Assembly (NCBI GenBank): GCA_964354625.1
Contig: CAYHAK010000013.1
Coordinates: 1 to 31,569 of the forward strand
DNA length: 31,569 nucleotides
DNA from: DATKKK01 sp964354625
Lineage (GTDB): Archaea; Thermoproteota; Bathyarchaeia; Bathyarchaeales; Bathycorpusculaceae
Reading direction: 5' to 3'
Shown here piece after piece: positions 7,495 to 15,716 of this stretch. The position numbers were made by a program, and so were the translations under genes. Every line of letters begins with the position of its first letter. Position 1 is the stretch's first letter. The notes under the pieces are model-generated. The model made no database searches. It was given only the letters and a program-made list of their open reading frames with translations, and was not told the origin of the DNA.

Positions 7495-7829
7495 CCACCA
7501 CTGACTACAGGCAATATAGCTACGTGGTCCCCATTCTCGAGTTCGGTATCTAGGCCTTTAAGCTGGTTGAGCAGGTAGCCGTTGACGGTCACGATGTAGT
7601 TGGGTTTCACATCTGTACCTTTCGGTTCGTAGATGGCCTTCATGAAAGGCTCACCATACCGCTTGACAAGCACGTTCAGCAGGCCAGCCACACTGGAGCC
7701 GTCTCTTGCTTCGACCTCTTCTTTCTTGTTGCCTGTTATGCTCTTGACATGCCCGACATACTCAATCTTGACCTTCAAATCACACGTCAAGCTCCAACAG
7801 TAATCCTGCATTGAGTAGCTATTATCCAT
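7491..7829 (-). CDS. MoaD/ThiS-like ubiquitin-fold protein
   Basis: A 112-residue protein with a beta-grasp fold and a C-terminal Gly-Gly (LPVVSGG), the tail that is adenylated in sulfur carriers (MoaD, ThiS) and conjugated in archaeal SAMP proteins. Core segments are VKIEYVGHVKSITG, YIVTVNGYLLNQL and ELENGDHVAILP. Homology starts around residue 18, so ATG 7829 may be upstream of the true start; a TTG at that point with GGAG upstream is an alternative. No moaE, moeB or tungstopterin enzyme lies next to it, so whether it feeds cofactor synthesis or protein modification is open. Its stop shares TTAA at 7491-7494 with the convergent permease. Confidence 0.8.
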   Translation of the reverse strand: MDNSYSMQDYCWSLTCDLKVKIEYVGHVKSITGNKKEEVEARDGSSVAGLLNVLVKRYGEPFMKAIYEPKGTDVKPNYIVTVNGYLLNQLKGLDTELENGDHVAILPVVSGG

Positions 7830-7911
7830 TTCAGTACGAAACAGGCCAACAGAGCATCGTCAAACGCGCGCTATAACATGCCAGAATCTAATGTTTGGGC
7901 ACCTCACATTT

Positions 7912-8301
7912 TCAGCGCACGCTTTGTTGGCGCGACATCTCATTTCTCATCTTCTCCAATATATGCAGGATAGGTGGTCCAAGCGGTTTCAAGAGATCTT
8001 TGCCACGATAAAGATATCTCCCAGAATTCAGAGACATCCATTTAAGACGCATGAAGCCCTTTCTCGTCAGGTTGTATCGATATGGATGCCCTCTCACAAG
8101 GTCTTTCCTTCGGTACAACAAGCCCAATTTGTAGTAGCGTCGAAGCGTATTGGAAAGCACCTGTGGCCTGCGGCCATAGTGAGAACTCAACATCTGATCA
8201 GCATCAAGCAATTCGAATACTGTCAATTCCCGCTGACGTAGACAACAATTCATGAAGACACTTGCAAGCACTAACCCTTTTACTGTACCACGTTTTCCCA
8301 T
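7912..8301 (-). CDS. winged-helix DNA-binding protein
   Basis: A 129-residue basic protein. Residues about 25-90 form a winged helix: a helical part (ELTVFELLDADQMLSSHYG), recognition-helix-like VLSNTLRRYYKLGLL, then a wing RRKDLVRGHPYRYNLTRKGFMRL. The C-terminus is Arg/Lys rich. It is transcribed divergently from the methylmalonyl-CoA mutase gene across a 209-base region carrying two copies of TTAGCGCGCGC. Local control of itself or of the mutase is plausible, but this is inference from position. No effector domain is visible. Confidence 0.68.
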   Translation of the reverse strand: MGKRGTVKGLVLASVFMNCCLRQRELTVFELLDADQMLSSHYGRRPQVLSNTLRRYYKLGLLYRRKDLVRGHPYRYNLTRKGFMRLKWMSLNSGRYLYRGKDLLKPLGPPILHILEKMRNEMSRQQSVR

Positions 8302-8320
8302 TTCTTCTCAACTAGCTGAG

Positions 8321-8330
8321 ATCTATTTAG
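8321..8330 (-). promoter_or_regulatory. TATA box for the winged-helix gene
   Basis: CTAAATAGAT on the minus strand is 20-30 bases upstream of the ATG at 8301. It directly abuts the first GCGCGCGC run, which therefore occupies the BRE-like position. Confidence 0.45.
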
Positions 8331-8385
8331 CGCGCGCTATTACCAATGCTGCAACTGAATTTGTGGTCCACAACTTAGCGCGCGC
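8327..8385 (+). repeat. paired TTAGCGCGCGC elements, 48-base spacing
   Basis: TTAGCGCGCGC occurs at 8327-8337 and 8375-8385 in direct orientation. The core AGCGCGCGCT of the first copy is palindromic. The pair lies in the divergent promoter region between the winged-helix gene and the mutase gene, so it could be an operator or a chromatin/Z-DNA-prone element. Confidence 0.45.
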
Positions 8386-8467
8386 AAATAGTCAGGCGCT
8401 GAGGTAAGCAATGGCCGCTGGTGTTCCTCTTGGTACAGCAGTCTATCTCCGTGTGCCCGGTTGACAA

Positions 8468-8477
8468 TTCTTTTATT
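8468..8477 (+). promoter_or_regulatory. probable TATA box for methylmalonyl-CoA mutase
   Basis: TTCTTTTATT lies about 38 bases ahead of the ATG at 8511. No strong Shine-Dalgarno motif is seen between them. Confidence 0.4.
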
Positions 8478-8510
8478 CCTCTCAATCAGTCTAGTTCAAG
8501 TGTGTCCGCT

Positions 8511-10193
8511 ATGACCTTTGACAAGCAAACCCAAGACGATCTTCGGCAGAGAAAAGAGATGTGGGAAAGGGAAACCGTTGCCAAGGTAGTCGATAAACAG
8601 CCGGAGAAGAGTGAGTTTCGAACTAGCTCGGGCATTCCTATAGATCGCCTTTACACGCCTGCCGACTTGGAGGCTTCTGACTATTCGCGCGATTCGGGCT
8701 TTTCAGGTGAGTATCCCTTCACGCGCGGCGTTTATTCTACAATGTATCGTGGCAGATTGTGGACCATGCGTCAGTACGCTGGCTTTGGCACGGCGGAGCA
8801 GACGAATGGCCGCTTCAAGTATCTGCTTGAGCATGGTCAGACCGGTCTGAGTGTGGCTTTCGATTTCCCGACGCAGGTAGGCTACGACTGTGATCACCTG
8901 ATGGCCTTGGGTGAGGTGGGCAAAGTAGGCGTGAGCGCCTCGTCGTTACGCGACATGGAAACCCTGTTCGACGGCATCCCGCTTGACAAGGTCACCACGT
9001 CTATGACGATTAATGCGCCCGCGAACGTGTTGCTGGCCATGTACGCCGCCGTAGGCCAAAAACAGGGTGTCCAAATAGCGAAGCTCGGAGGCACGGTGCA
9101 AAACGATGTTCTCAAGGAATACGTGGCCCGTGGCATGTACATTTTTCCGCCCAAGCCCAGCATGCGCATGATCACCGACATATTCGCCTACTGCTCTGCG
9201 AACATGCCGAGCTGGAATACGATAAGCATCAGCGGCTACCACATCCGCGAGGCAGGCAGCACTGCCGTGCAGGAGGTCGCCTTCACTTTCGCTAATGCGA
9301 TTGCCTACGTGCAGGCCGCAACAGACCGAAGACTAGACTTGGATCGCTTTGCAGGGCGCCTCAGCTTCTTCTTCGCCGCGCATAACAACTTCTTTGAGGA
9401 AATCGCTAAATTTCGTGCCGCGCGCCGATTGTGGGCTCGAATCATGCGAGGCCGCTTCCACGCCAAAAACCCCGCCAGCCAAATGCTACGCTTCCACACC
9501 CAAACTTCAGGCGTCTCACTCACAGCCCAGCAGCCCTACAACAACGTCGTCCGCGTGGCCCTGCAAGCACTCATGGCGGTGCTGGGCGGAACGCAGTCGC
9601 TACATACGAACAGCTTCGACGAGGCCTACGCGTTGCCTAGCGAACGAGCCGTGACAATTGCCCTGCGCACTCAGCAGCTTATCGGCTACGAAAGCGGCGT
9701 AACGGACACGGTGGATCCGCTTGGAGGTTCATATTACGTGGAGTATCTCACAAACGAGATAGAACAGCGCGTGGAGAAGTATATTGAGCAGATCGACGAG
9801 ATGGGCGGCGCTGTGGCCGCAATAGAGAAGGGTTTCATGCAGCGCGAGATCACCGAAAACGCCTACCGCCACCAGAAAGAAGTCGAAGCAAAAAAACGCA
9901 CCATCGTAGGCGTCAACGACTTCCAAACTAAAGAGGAAGTGCCCATGAAGCTGCATCAGGTTGACCCAGCGATCGAGAAGAAGCTGGTCAAACAGCTAGA
10001 CGAGCTCAAGAGACAGCGAAACCAAGTCAAAGTCAACGAGGCCCTGGACAAGCTGCGAAGAGCCGCGGAACAGGAGGATGTCAGCCTCATGCCTCTGATA
10101 CTGGACGCGGTGAAAGAGTACGCCACGCTGGGCGAGATCTGTGGCACGTTGCGCGAAATCTTCGGCGAGTACAAGCCGCCCTCCATCTTCTAG
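8511..10193 (+). CDS. mcmA1: methylmalonyl-CoA mutase, large (catalytic) subunit
   Basis: A 560-residue TIM-barrel half of the B12-dependent mutase that interconverts succinyl-CoA and methylmalonyl-CoA. Substrate-pocket residues of true methylmalonyl-CoA mutases are present: Tyr89 in TMRQYAGF, Arg219 in PPKPSMRM and His244 in SISGYH. This argues against the isobutyryl-CoA type, which has Phe and Gln at the first two positions. The C-terminal B12-binding domain is absent, as usual for archaea, where it is a separate small protein; that partner is not in this window. ATG 8511 is preferred over an upstream frame extension to 8421 because it gives the family length. It is convergent with the biotin-carrier gene and overlaps its stop (CTAG). 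Confidence 0.93.
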   Translation: MTFDKQTQDDLRQRKEMWERETVAKVVDKQPEKSEFRTSSGIPIDRLYTPADLEASDYSRDSGFSGEYPFTRGVYSTMYRGRLWTMRQYAGFGTAEQTNGRFKYLLEHGQTGLSVAFDFPTQVGYDCDHLMALGEVGKVGVSASSLRDMETLFDGIPLDKVTTSMTINAPANVLLAMYAAVGQKQGVQIAKLGGTVQNDVLKEYVARGMYIFPPKPSMRMITDIFAYCSANMPSWNTISISGYHIREAGSTAVQEVAFTFANAIAYVQAATDRRLDLDRFAGRLSFFFAAHNNFFEEIAKFRAARRLWARIMRGRFHAKNPASQMLRFHTQTSGVSLTAQQPYNNVVRVALQALMAVLGGTQSLHTNSFDEAYALPSERAVTIALRTQQLIGYESGVTDTVDPLGGSYYVEYLTNEIEQRVEKYIEQIDEMGGAVAAIEKGFMQREITENAYRHQKEVEAKKRTIVGVNDFQTKEEVPMKLHQVDPAIEKKLVKQLDELKRQRNQVKVNEALDKLRRAAEQEDVSLMPLILDAVKEYATLGEICGTLREIFGEYKPPSIF

Positions 10194-10744
10194 CCTATCA
10201 CGAAAAGTATGTCGCCTTCATTCACGCCTTGGCCTTCAGTCACGTTCACTTCCTGAACGGTGCCCGCTTTCAGTGCGGTGATTTCGTTTTCCATTTTCAT
10301 GGCCTCGATTACGCAGAGTGTCTGGTTGGCTTTGACTTGGTCGCCCTTCTTGACTTTGACTGACACTATCTTTCCAGTCATGGGCGCTGTTATGGCGCCT
10401 TCCACGGCGGCTTGTCTGGCTGTGCCCACTCTCCTCGTAGGTGCGGTTGACGCTGGTTCAAAGCTGGTTACGGTTTGTTTGTGGCTGGATGTTTTGACCT
10501 CGATTTTGAATGTGGCTTCTTCAACCTTGACTGAAACGGGTTTTTCGCGTTCGATTTTGGGTAGTTCGACTTTGAAGGCCTTGCCGTCAACTTTGATCGT
10601 TACTGCCTGTTCGCTGATTTTGTCGGAGGGAAGCTCGATGGTTCGTGGTTTGCCGTCTATCTTTGCCGTGAACGATTTTTCATCTTTTTTGATGATTTCG
10701 ATTTTGCGTGGTTTGCCGTCTACTGTGGCTTCGTAGTTGGGCAT
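10190..10744 (-). CDS. biotin carboxyl carrier protein (1.3S / decarboxylase-gamma type)
   Basis: A 184-residue carrier. The C-terminal 75 residues are a biotinyl domain with the acceptor Lys150 in EAMKMENE; Pro121 and the hinge Gly pattern are normal. Residues 1-85 contain about four short repeats of a DGK..(x)n..(I/V)E(L/I) unit (VDGKPRKIEI, IDGKPRTIEL, VDGKAFKVEL, and a weaker fourth), then a Ser/Thr/Pro-rich linker. ATG 10744 is one base after the stop of the upstream carboxyltransferase gene (TAACATG) and has GAGG upstream, so the two are an operon. It would carry CO2 between the two carboxyltransferases. Confidence 0.92.
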   Translation of the reverse strand: MPNYEATVDGKPRKIEIIKKDEKSFTAKIDGKPRTIELPSDKISEQAVTIKVDGKAFKVELPKIEREKPVSVKVEEATFKIEVKTSSHKQTVTSFEPASTAPTRRVGTARQAAVEGAITAPMTGKIVSVKVKKGDQVKANQTLCVIEAMKMENEITALKAGTVQEVNVTEGQGVNEGDILFVIG

Positions 10745-10745
10745 G

Positions 10746-12317
10746 TTAAGCGCCTCGTTCGATGTTGGCCTGTCGGCCTGCAAGTACCCAAGGGGATAAA
10801 CTGTTCTTCGGTCGCGTCACTGTTATGGCTAGTGCTTTGGCTCCGTATGAGCCTGCAAGGTACGTGGCTACTGCCACGGACAGCGTGGCCACGTCTTCCA
10901 GCTCCGCAAGCCGTTCAGGCGAAATGCCTGCTTTCGGGTCTTCGCGCTTGGCTTTGCGCCTCTTGAAAAACTCGACCGCAATCTGCGGAAAAAGCGCATA
11001 AGTAACTTTGTCCTCTTCTGACTCGATGTAAGGCTTCACGTCGTCCGGAATCTTTTCCAGCGCAGGTTCCAGCATATCAGCCGGCCGCCCGGTTATGGGC
11101 GGTTCGTCGCCTGCAATCTTCTTTCGTATTTTCGGGTCAATCGGTGCTGGCGGCCTGCCGTAGAGGCCTTTCACGTAGTCCTTGATCTCCTTTGGAATCA
11201 TGCCGTAGCGTTTGCCAGAGATGACGTTCATGACGGCCTGTATGCCTACAAGCTGGCTGGTAGGCGTCACAAGTGGCGGGTAGCCAAGTTCCTTCCGCAC
11301 TCGCGGAACCTCCTCAAGCACCTCCGTAAGACGACCCTCCGCCTTCTGCTCCCGCAACTGCGAAAGTAAATTCGAAAACATTCCGCCTGGAATCTGATGC
11401 ACGATAATCGAGGCGTCAACACGCTCAGCCTTCGGATCAATCAGCCTAAGCGGATCGTAGAATTTCTCACGCAGCTCACGGTAATATTGCGCAATCTCAT
11501 TCAGCAGTTCACTGTTCAAACCTGTGTCGTAGGCCGTGCCCTTCAACGCAGCCACAACAGATTCGACTGGCGGCTGGCTGGTCCCCCACGCAAACGGCGA
11601 AAACGCAGTGTCGAGTATGTCTACGCCTGCCTCGCAGGCACGATAGTACGTCATCATGACCATGCCGCTTGTGCTGTGGCTGTGCAGATGCACGGGCAAA
11701 CCGACCTCCTTCTTCAGCGCAGATATCAGCTCATACGCAGGTTCCGGTGCAAGCATTCCCGCCATATCCTTAATACAGATAGAATCACAATCCAAATGCG
11801 CAAGCTCCTGAGCAAACTCGACGAAACGCTCCACCGTGTGCACGGGACTTATCGTGTAGCATATTGTGCCCTGCGCGTGTTTGCCCTGTTTCTTGACGGC
11901 TTCTATGGCTACCTCCATGTTGCGAATGTCATTAAGTGCGTCGAATATGCGGAAGATGTCTATGCCGTTTTCCGCGGCCTTCTCCACGAATTTGATCAGC
12001 ACGTCGTCGGGGTAGTTGCGGTAGCCGACCACGTTCTGGCCTCGCAACAGCATCTGTAACGACGTGTTCTTCACGTGTTTTTTGAGCTGGCGTATTCGTT
12101 CCCATGGATCCTCGTTCAAGAAGCGTATCGCCACGTCGAAAGTGGCGCCTCCCCATGCCTCAAGCGAGAAGAAGCCTACCCTGTCAACTTTCCCTGCAAT
12201 CTTCACCATCATCTCAGTACTCATCCTAGTGGCCATGAGGCTCTGGTGAGCGTCCCGAAACGTCGTATCAGTAATCTTAACAGGTTTGCGCGTCAAAGCA
12301 CACGAATCTCCATGCAC
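10746..12317 (-). CDS. pycB: PycB/5S-type carboxyltransferase (oxaloacetate/pyruvate)
   Basis: About 520 residues. The N-terminal TIM barrel has DTTFRDAHQSLMATR (metal-binding Asp), SLEAWGGATFD, MLLRGQN, the carbamylated-Lys segment CIKDMAG and metal ligands LHSHSTSG. The C-terminal half is the conserved PycB/OadA helical domain (VTPTSQLVGIQAVMNV). This subunit moves CO2 between carboxybiotin and pyruvate/oxaloacetate in pyruvate carboxylase, oxaloacetate decarboxylase and the 5S part of transcarboxylase. There is no fused biotinyl domain; the next gene supplies it. The frame opens with GTG 12317, but a TTG at 12296 with GGAGAT upstream is equally likely. A 186-base gap with AT-rich sequence separates it from the upstream PccB-type gene. 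Confidence 0.92.
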   Translation of the reverse strand: MHGDSCALTRKPVKITDTTFRDAHQSLMATRMSTEMMVKIAGKVDRVGFFSLEAWGGATFDVAIRFLNEDPWERIRQLKKHVKNTSLQMLLRGQNVVGYRNYPDDVLIKFVEKAAENGIDIFRIFDALNDIRNMEVAIEAVKKQGKHAQGTICYTISPVHTVERFVEFAQELAHLDCDSICIKDMAGMLAPEPAYELISALKKEVGLPVHLHSHSTSGMVMMTYYRACEAGVDILDTAFSPFAWGTSQPPVESVVAALKGTAYDTGLNSELLNEIAQYYRELREKFYDPLRLIDPKAERVDASIIVHQIPGGMFSNLLSQLREQKAEGRLTEVLEEVPRVRKELGYPPLVTPTSQLVGIQAVMNVISGKRYGMIPKEIKDYVKGLYGRPPAPIDPKIRKKIAGDEPPITGRPADMLEPALEKIPDDVKPYIESEEDKVTYALFPQIAVEFFKRRKAKREDPKAGISPERLAELEDVATLSVAVATYLAGSYGAKALAITVTRPKNSLSPWVLAGRQANIERGA

Positions 12318-12503
12318 AGGTTAAACCTGCGAGACATTTGATGATAGCGTTAATCGAAGCCGTATTAATCAATTTAGGTGCAAGAAATCGATTGTCAACG
12401 AATGTTCCACTTAGGCGCGCGATGTTGAAGGTCAGATTCGCGGTTTGCCGAGCGAATGCGCCTCTTTCACTGCGTCCAAAAACTCGGCCTGAATGGCTTT
12501 GAG

Positions 12504-14072
12504 CTACAGTGGCACGTTTGAATGCTTCCTTGCTGGTCGTGGTTCGCGTTTGGTGGTTAGGCTTTCGAGTGCGCTGATCAGCTTCGGCCTTGTCTGAGCC
12601 GGGTCGATGACTTCGTCTATGTAGCCTTTCTGCGCGGCGATGTAAGGCGAGGCGAACTTCTCCCGGTACTCGGCCACGAGTTCCTGATGCTTTTGTTCTG
12701 GGTTTTTGGCTTCGGCGATCTCCTTGCGGAATATGATGTTTATGGCTCCGTGGGGTCCCATGACCGCGATTTCTGCAGTAGGCCACGCGTAGTTGATGTC
12801 GGCTCCTGAATGTTTTGAGCCCATGACGTCGTAGGCTCCACCGTAGTCCTTGCGCAGTATGACGGTGACCTTGGGCACAGTGGCCTCGCAATATGCGTAC
12901 AGCAGCTTAGAGCCGTGTTTGATTATGCCTCCATGTTCCTGTTCCAATCCAGGCAGGAAACCGGGCACATCCACAAACGTGACGATGGGGATGTTGAAGC
13001 AGTCGCAGAAGCGTATGAAGCGGCCTGCTTTCATGCTACTGTTGATGTCCAACGCGCCCGCACAGTGTTTCGGCTGATTGGCCACTGCGCCTACGGTCTT
13101 GCCGTTGAGGCGTGCGAAGCCGACGACGATGTTCATGGCGTGCAGAGGCTGAACCTCAAGGAAATCGCCGTTGTCCATTACACGACAGATAATCTCCTTA
13201 ACGTCGTATGGCTTGTCAGGGTCGTCAGGGATGATTTTAGCGAGGGCTTCGTCGGTTCGGTTCGCGTCGTCAGTGGCCTCAATCGCAGGCGGATCTTCGA
13301 GATAGTTACTCGGCAAATAGCTCAACAGCCTCTTAACGAGTTCGACGCAGTGCTGTTCGTCTTTGACTATGAAGTGGGCCACGCCGCTGGTCTGGCTGTG
13401 CACCATAGCTCCGCCAAGCTCTTCGAAGCTGACCTCTTGGCCTAGGACGGCCTTAACCACGTCTGGGCCAGTGATGAACATATGGCTCGTCTTATCAACC
13501 ATGACCACAAAGTCGGTAAGTGCCGGCGAATATACAGCCCCACCTGCGCAAGGCCCCATGACCGCGCTGATCTGCGGCACGACGCCTGAGCTTATGACGT
13601 TGCGGAAGAAAATATCTCCATAGCCGCCGAGACTGGCCACACCCTCCTGAATCCGTGCACCCCCACTATCATTCAGACCTATAACAGGAGCGCCTGCCTT
13701 CAAGGCCAAATCCATAAGCTTACAGACCTTCTTCGCAAACATCTCACCCAACGAACCACCGAAAACGGTAAAGTCCTGCGAGAAAACATAGACAAGCCTA
13801 CCATCAACAGTGCCATAACCAGTAACCACACCGTCGCCAGCCACCTTCTTGTCAGCCATACCAAACTCGCTACACTGATGAACCACAAACATATCAAGCT
13901 CATTGAAACTGCCCTGATCAAGCAAAAGGTCAACACGCTCACGAGCAGTCAACTTGCCCTTCGCATGCTGATCATCAATACGCTTCTTGCCGCCTCCAAG
14001 CTTTGCCTCCTCGCTCAAATCCTTAAGACGCTTGATCTTCTCATCAACAGAAGGCTCCCTCGCCGAAACCAT
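12504..14072 (-). CDS. pccB: PccB/12S-type acyl-CoA carboxyltransferase (methylmalonyl-/propionyl-CoA)
   Basis: A 522-residue double-crotonase carboxyltransferase. The N-half oxyanion segment is SGGARIQEG with the preceding FSQDFTVFGGSLGE. The C-half has DVPGFLPGLEQEHGGIIKHG and DYGGAYDVMGSKH. It transfers CO2 between biotin and propionyl-CoA/methylmalonyl-CoA. Length fits PccB, MmdA and the 12S subunit of transcarboxylase. The frame is open to 14207, but ATG 14072 (MVSAREPSVDEKIKRL) is chosen for its GAGGAGT ribosome-binding site and family length. No biotin carboxylase gene accompanies it. Transcarboxylase, a decarboxylase or a split carboxylase with a distant AccC are the three possibilities. 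Confidence 0.93.
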   Translation of the reverse strand: MVSAREPSVDEKIKRLKDLSEEAKLGGGKKRIDDQHAKGKLTARERVDLLLDQGSFNELDMFVVHQCSEFGMADKKVAGDGVVTGYGTVDGRLVYVFSQDFTVFGGSLGEMFAKKVCKLMDLALKAGAPVIGLNDSGGARIQEGVASLGGYGDIFFRNVISSGVVPQISAVMGPCAGGAVYSPALTDFVVMVDKTSHMFITGPDVVKAVLGQEVSFEELGGAMVHSQTSGVAHFIVKDEQHCVELVKRLLSYLPSNYLEDPPAIEATDDANRTDEALAKIIPDDPDKPYDVKEIICRVMDNGDFLEVQPLHAMNIVVGFARLNGKTVGAVANQPKHCAGALDINSSMKAGRFIRFCDCFNIPIVTFVDVPGFLPGLEQEHGGIIKHGSKLLYAYCEATVPKVTVILRKDYGGAYDVMGSKHSGADINYAWPTAEIAVMGPHGAINIIFRKEIAEAKNPEQKHQELVAEYREKFASPYIAAQKGYIDEVIDPAQTRPKLISALESLTTKREPRPARKHSNVPL

Positions 14073-14113
14073 TTTGACTCCTCGTATGATTTGGGAATAT
14101 TGCTTCAACCAGT

Positions 14114-14125
14114 ATTTAGAACATA
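14114..14125 (-). promoter_or_regulatory. TATA box for the PccB-type gene
   Basis: TTCTAAATACTG on the minus strand is about 45 bases upstream of ATG 14072. It leaves a leader that includes GAGGAG. A CG-alternating run sits further upstream at 14166-14174. Confidence 0.45.
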
Positions 14126-14196
14126 TGGCAAGTGAGAGCAGGTCTGCATCGGGAACCGCAGATTTCGCGCGCGCTTTCCTAACTGACCCTGCGGAG

Positions 14197-14829
14197 TCAT
14201 GGTCCAAGCCCTATGTTGGTCAGTACGGCGGTTTCGGTGGTGTCTATGCTGATGACTTGCCGGTTTATTGTCACTTGGATCTTAAGGCATAGGCCGGTTG
14301 GCTTGTCGTACCAGCGTTTCATGCTCGACGTAGGCCAGTTGTATTCGAGAACCCAGCAGTCCCTCTGCAGTCCAAGAACGCTAATAGACTCGCTCACGCC
14401 GATCGTGCTGACGCCATACAGTATGTCCACGGTGGAACCTGCTTTCGCGTTTTCACGAATCCAGAACGGACACTTCTTTCCAACATAGTTCGCATCTGAA
14501 GAATGGGTTATTTCGCGAGTATAAACGCTCACTGTCCAGTTAGCCTCTCCGGGTTCTATGGCAACGTTGCCGCTCGTCACGTTGACTCCGTGAGAGAATA
14601 AGTGCACGTCAATTGAGGCATCGCTCACCTTGGTCAGGTTCCAAGTCATGTACTCAGTAGCGTTGTTTTCGTCCCATTGGAAGATCTGAGCGTATTCTAC
14701 GTAGGCACCCAAAGCCAACCATGAAGGCTTAACCATGTCCTGCAACTGCAGGTAGTAGTACACGCCAAAGGACAGGCAAATGAGGAAAACCAGCAAGGCA
14801 GCGATTGTCAACAGTCTCCTTTCGTTCAT
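14197..14829 (-). CDS. membrane-anchored extracytoplasmic protein, unknown function
   Basis: A 210-residue protein that I do not recognise. Residues about 5-27 (LLTIAALLVFLICLSFGVYY) form one hydrophobic segment after a short basic start, so it is a type II anchor or uncleaved signal. The remainder is beta-rich and polar, and has several N-glycosylation sequons (NAT, NLT, NVT, NWT), as expected of an archaeal surface protein. Two Cys (in KKCPFW and RDCWVL) could form a disulfide. It lies on the same strand between biotin ligase and the PccB-type gene, but nothing in it suggests a role in that pathway. Confidence 0.7.
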   Translation of the reverse strand: MNERRLLTIAALLVFLICLSFGVYYYLQLQDMVKPSWLALGAYVEYAQIFQWDENNATEYMTWNLTKVSDASIDVHLFSHGVNVTSGNVAIEPGEANWTVSVYTREITHSSDANYVGKKCPFWIRENAKAGSTVDILYGVSTIGVSESISVLGLQRDCWVLEYNWPTSSMKRWYDKPTGLCLKIQVTINRQVISIDTTETAVLTNIGLGP

Positions 14830-14911
14830 ACCAATGCATGTGAAAACCTCATCACTTAAAGCTTAATCCGAATCGTTCCTCTTCTCTACTTAAGCTTGGC
14901 CTCTATTGCTT

Positions 14912-15685
14912 CTACTCCATAGACACGTCTCCAACGAGAAAGCGTCTGAGCGTTCCATCTTCGAGCTTGAGAACCAGTGCGCCCTCAGAGTCAACGTCAA
15001 AGGCCAAGCCAGACACCCTTTCAGTTTCATTCGCAACTCGCACCCTTTGACCAATGAAGCGAGCGTGCTTCTTCCATTTTTCCAACACCGGCACTAGCTC
15101 CTCCTTCACGTACAGGTCATAGACAATCTCCAGTCTTTCAAGCACGAGCCTTAGCAGTTCCTCAAGCCGAACCGTCTTCCCAAGCTCGTCCTGAACCGAA
15201 GTCGCGCCGCCCTGCAGAGACCGTGGCAAAACCTTCTCCACGTCAACATTCACATTAACGCCAACGCCGACCACGACAAAGACTGCTGCGTCGCCTGTCA
15301 TGTCCATCTCACAGAGTATCCCACATATCTTCTTTCCATTCACCAGCACGTCATTAGGCCACTTAGTCTCGACTGGCAGACCGTACGCTTCGCGCAGAAC
15401 CTCGGCTACCGCCAGACCAGCCGCAAACACAAGCCCAATCGCCTCCGAAGCGCGCATCTTGGGCCTGAGAACGACCGAGAACCACAATCCTCCTTCTGGC
15501 GAAAACCATTCTCTGCCAAGCCTTCCGTGGCCGGCCGTCTGAATTTCTACCACGACGACCGTTCCTTCCTCAGCGCCCAACTTGGCCAGTTTCTTGGCCC
15601 ACTCGTTAGTCGAGTCGACCTCGCGGATGTAGAATATGCGTTTGCCTAGCCGGTTTGTGCGGAGGCCTTCTTGAAGCTTGTCCAC
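14912..15685 (-). CDS. birA: biotin-[protein] ligase, catalytic-only
   Basis: About 257 residues. The class II-like ligase core starts at IFYIREVDSTNEWAKK. It has the biotinyl-AMP loop AGHGRLGREW (a GRGRxGR variant with His in the second position), KWPNDVLVNGKKICGIL, and a small C-terminal SH3-like domain. It attaches biotin to the carrier Lys. No N-terminal DNA-binding domain is present, so it is not a repressor. The frame opens upstream through the epimerase gene, so the start must be internal. GTG 15685 has AGGGATCA just ahead; GTG 15703 is the alternative. It directly follows the epimerase gene, and its only visible client in the window is the biotin carrier at 10190-10744. Confidence 0.9.
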   Translation of the reverse strand: MDKLQEGLRTNRLGKRIFYIREVDSTNEWAKKLAKLGAEEGTVVVVEIQTAGHGRLGREWFSPEGGLWFSVVLRPKMRASEAIGLVFAAGLAVAEVLREAYGLPVETKWPNDVLVNGKKICGILCEMDMTGDAAVFVVVGVGVNVNVDVEKVLPRSLQGGATSVQDELGKTVRLEELLRLVLERLEIVYDLYVKEELVPVLEKWKKHARFIGQRVRVANETERVSGLAFDVDSEGALVLKLEDGTLRRFLVGDVSME

Positions 15686-15716
15686 GCTGATCCCTGTCGG
15701 CACGCACGCCCAACCG

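Noticed and set aside
12504..14207. Longer PccB start at 14207
   Set aside because: The extra 45 residues have no homology, overlap the end of the neighbouring gene and include the TATA and GAGGAG signals that point to ATG 14072.
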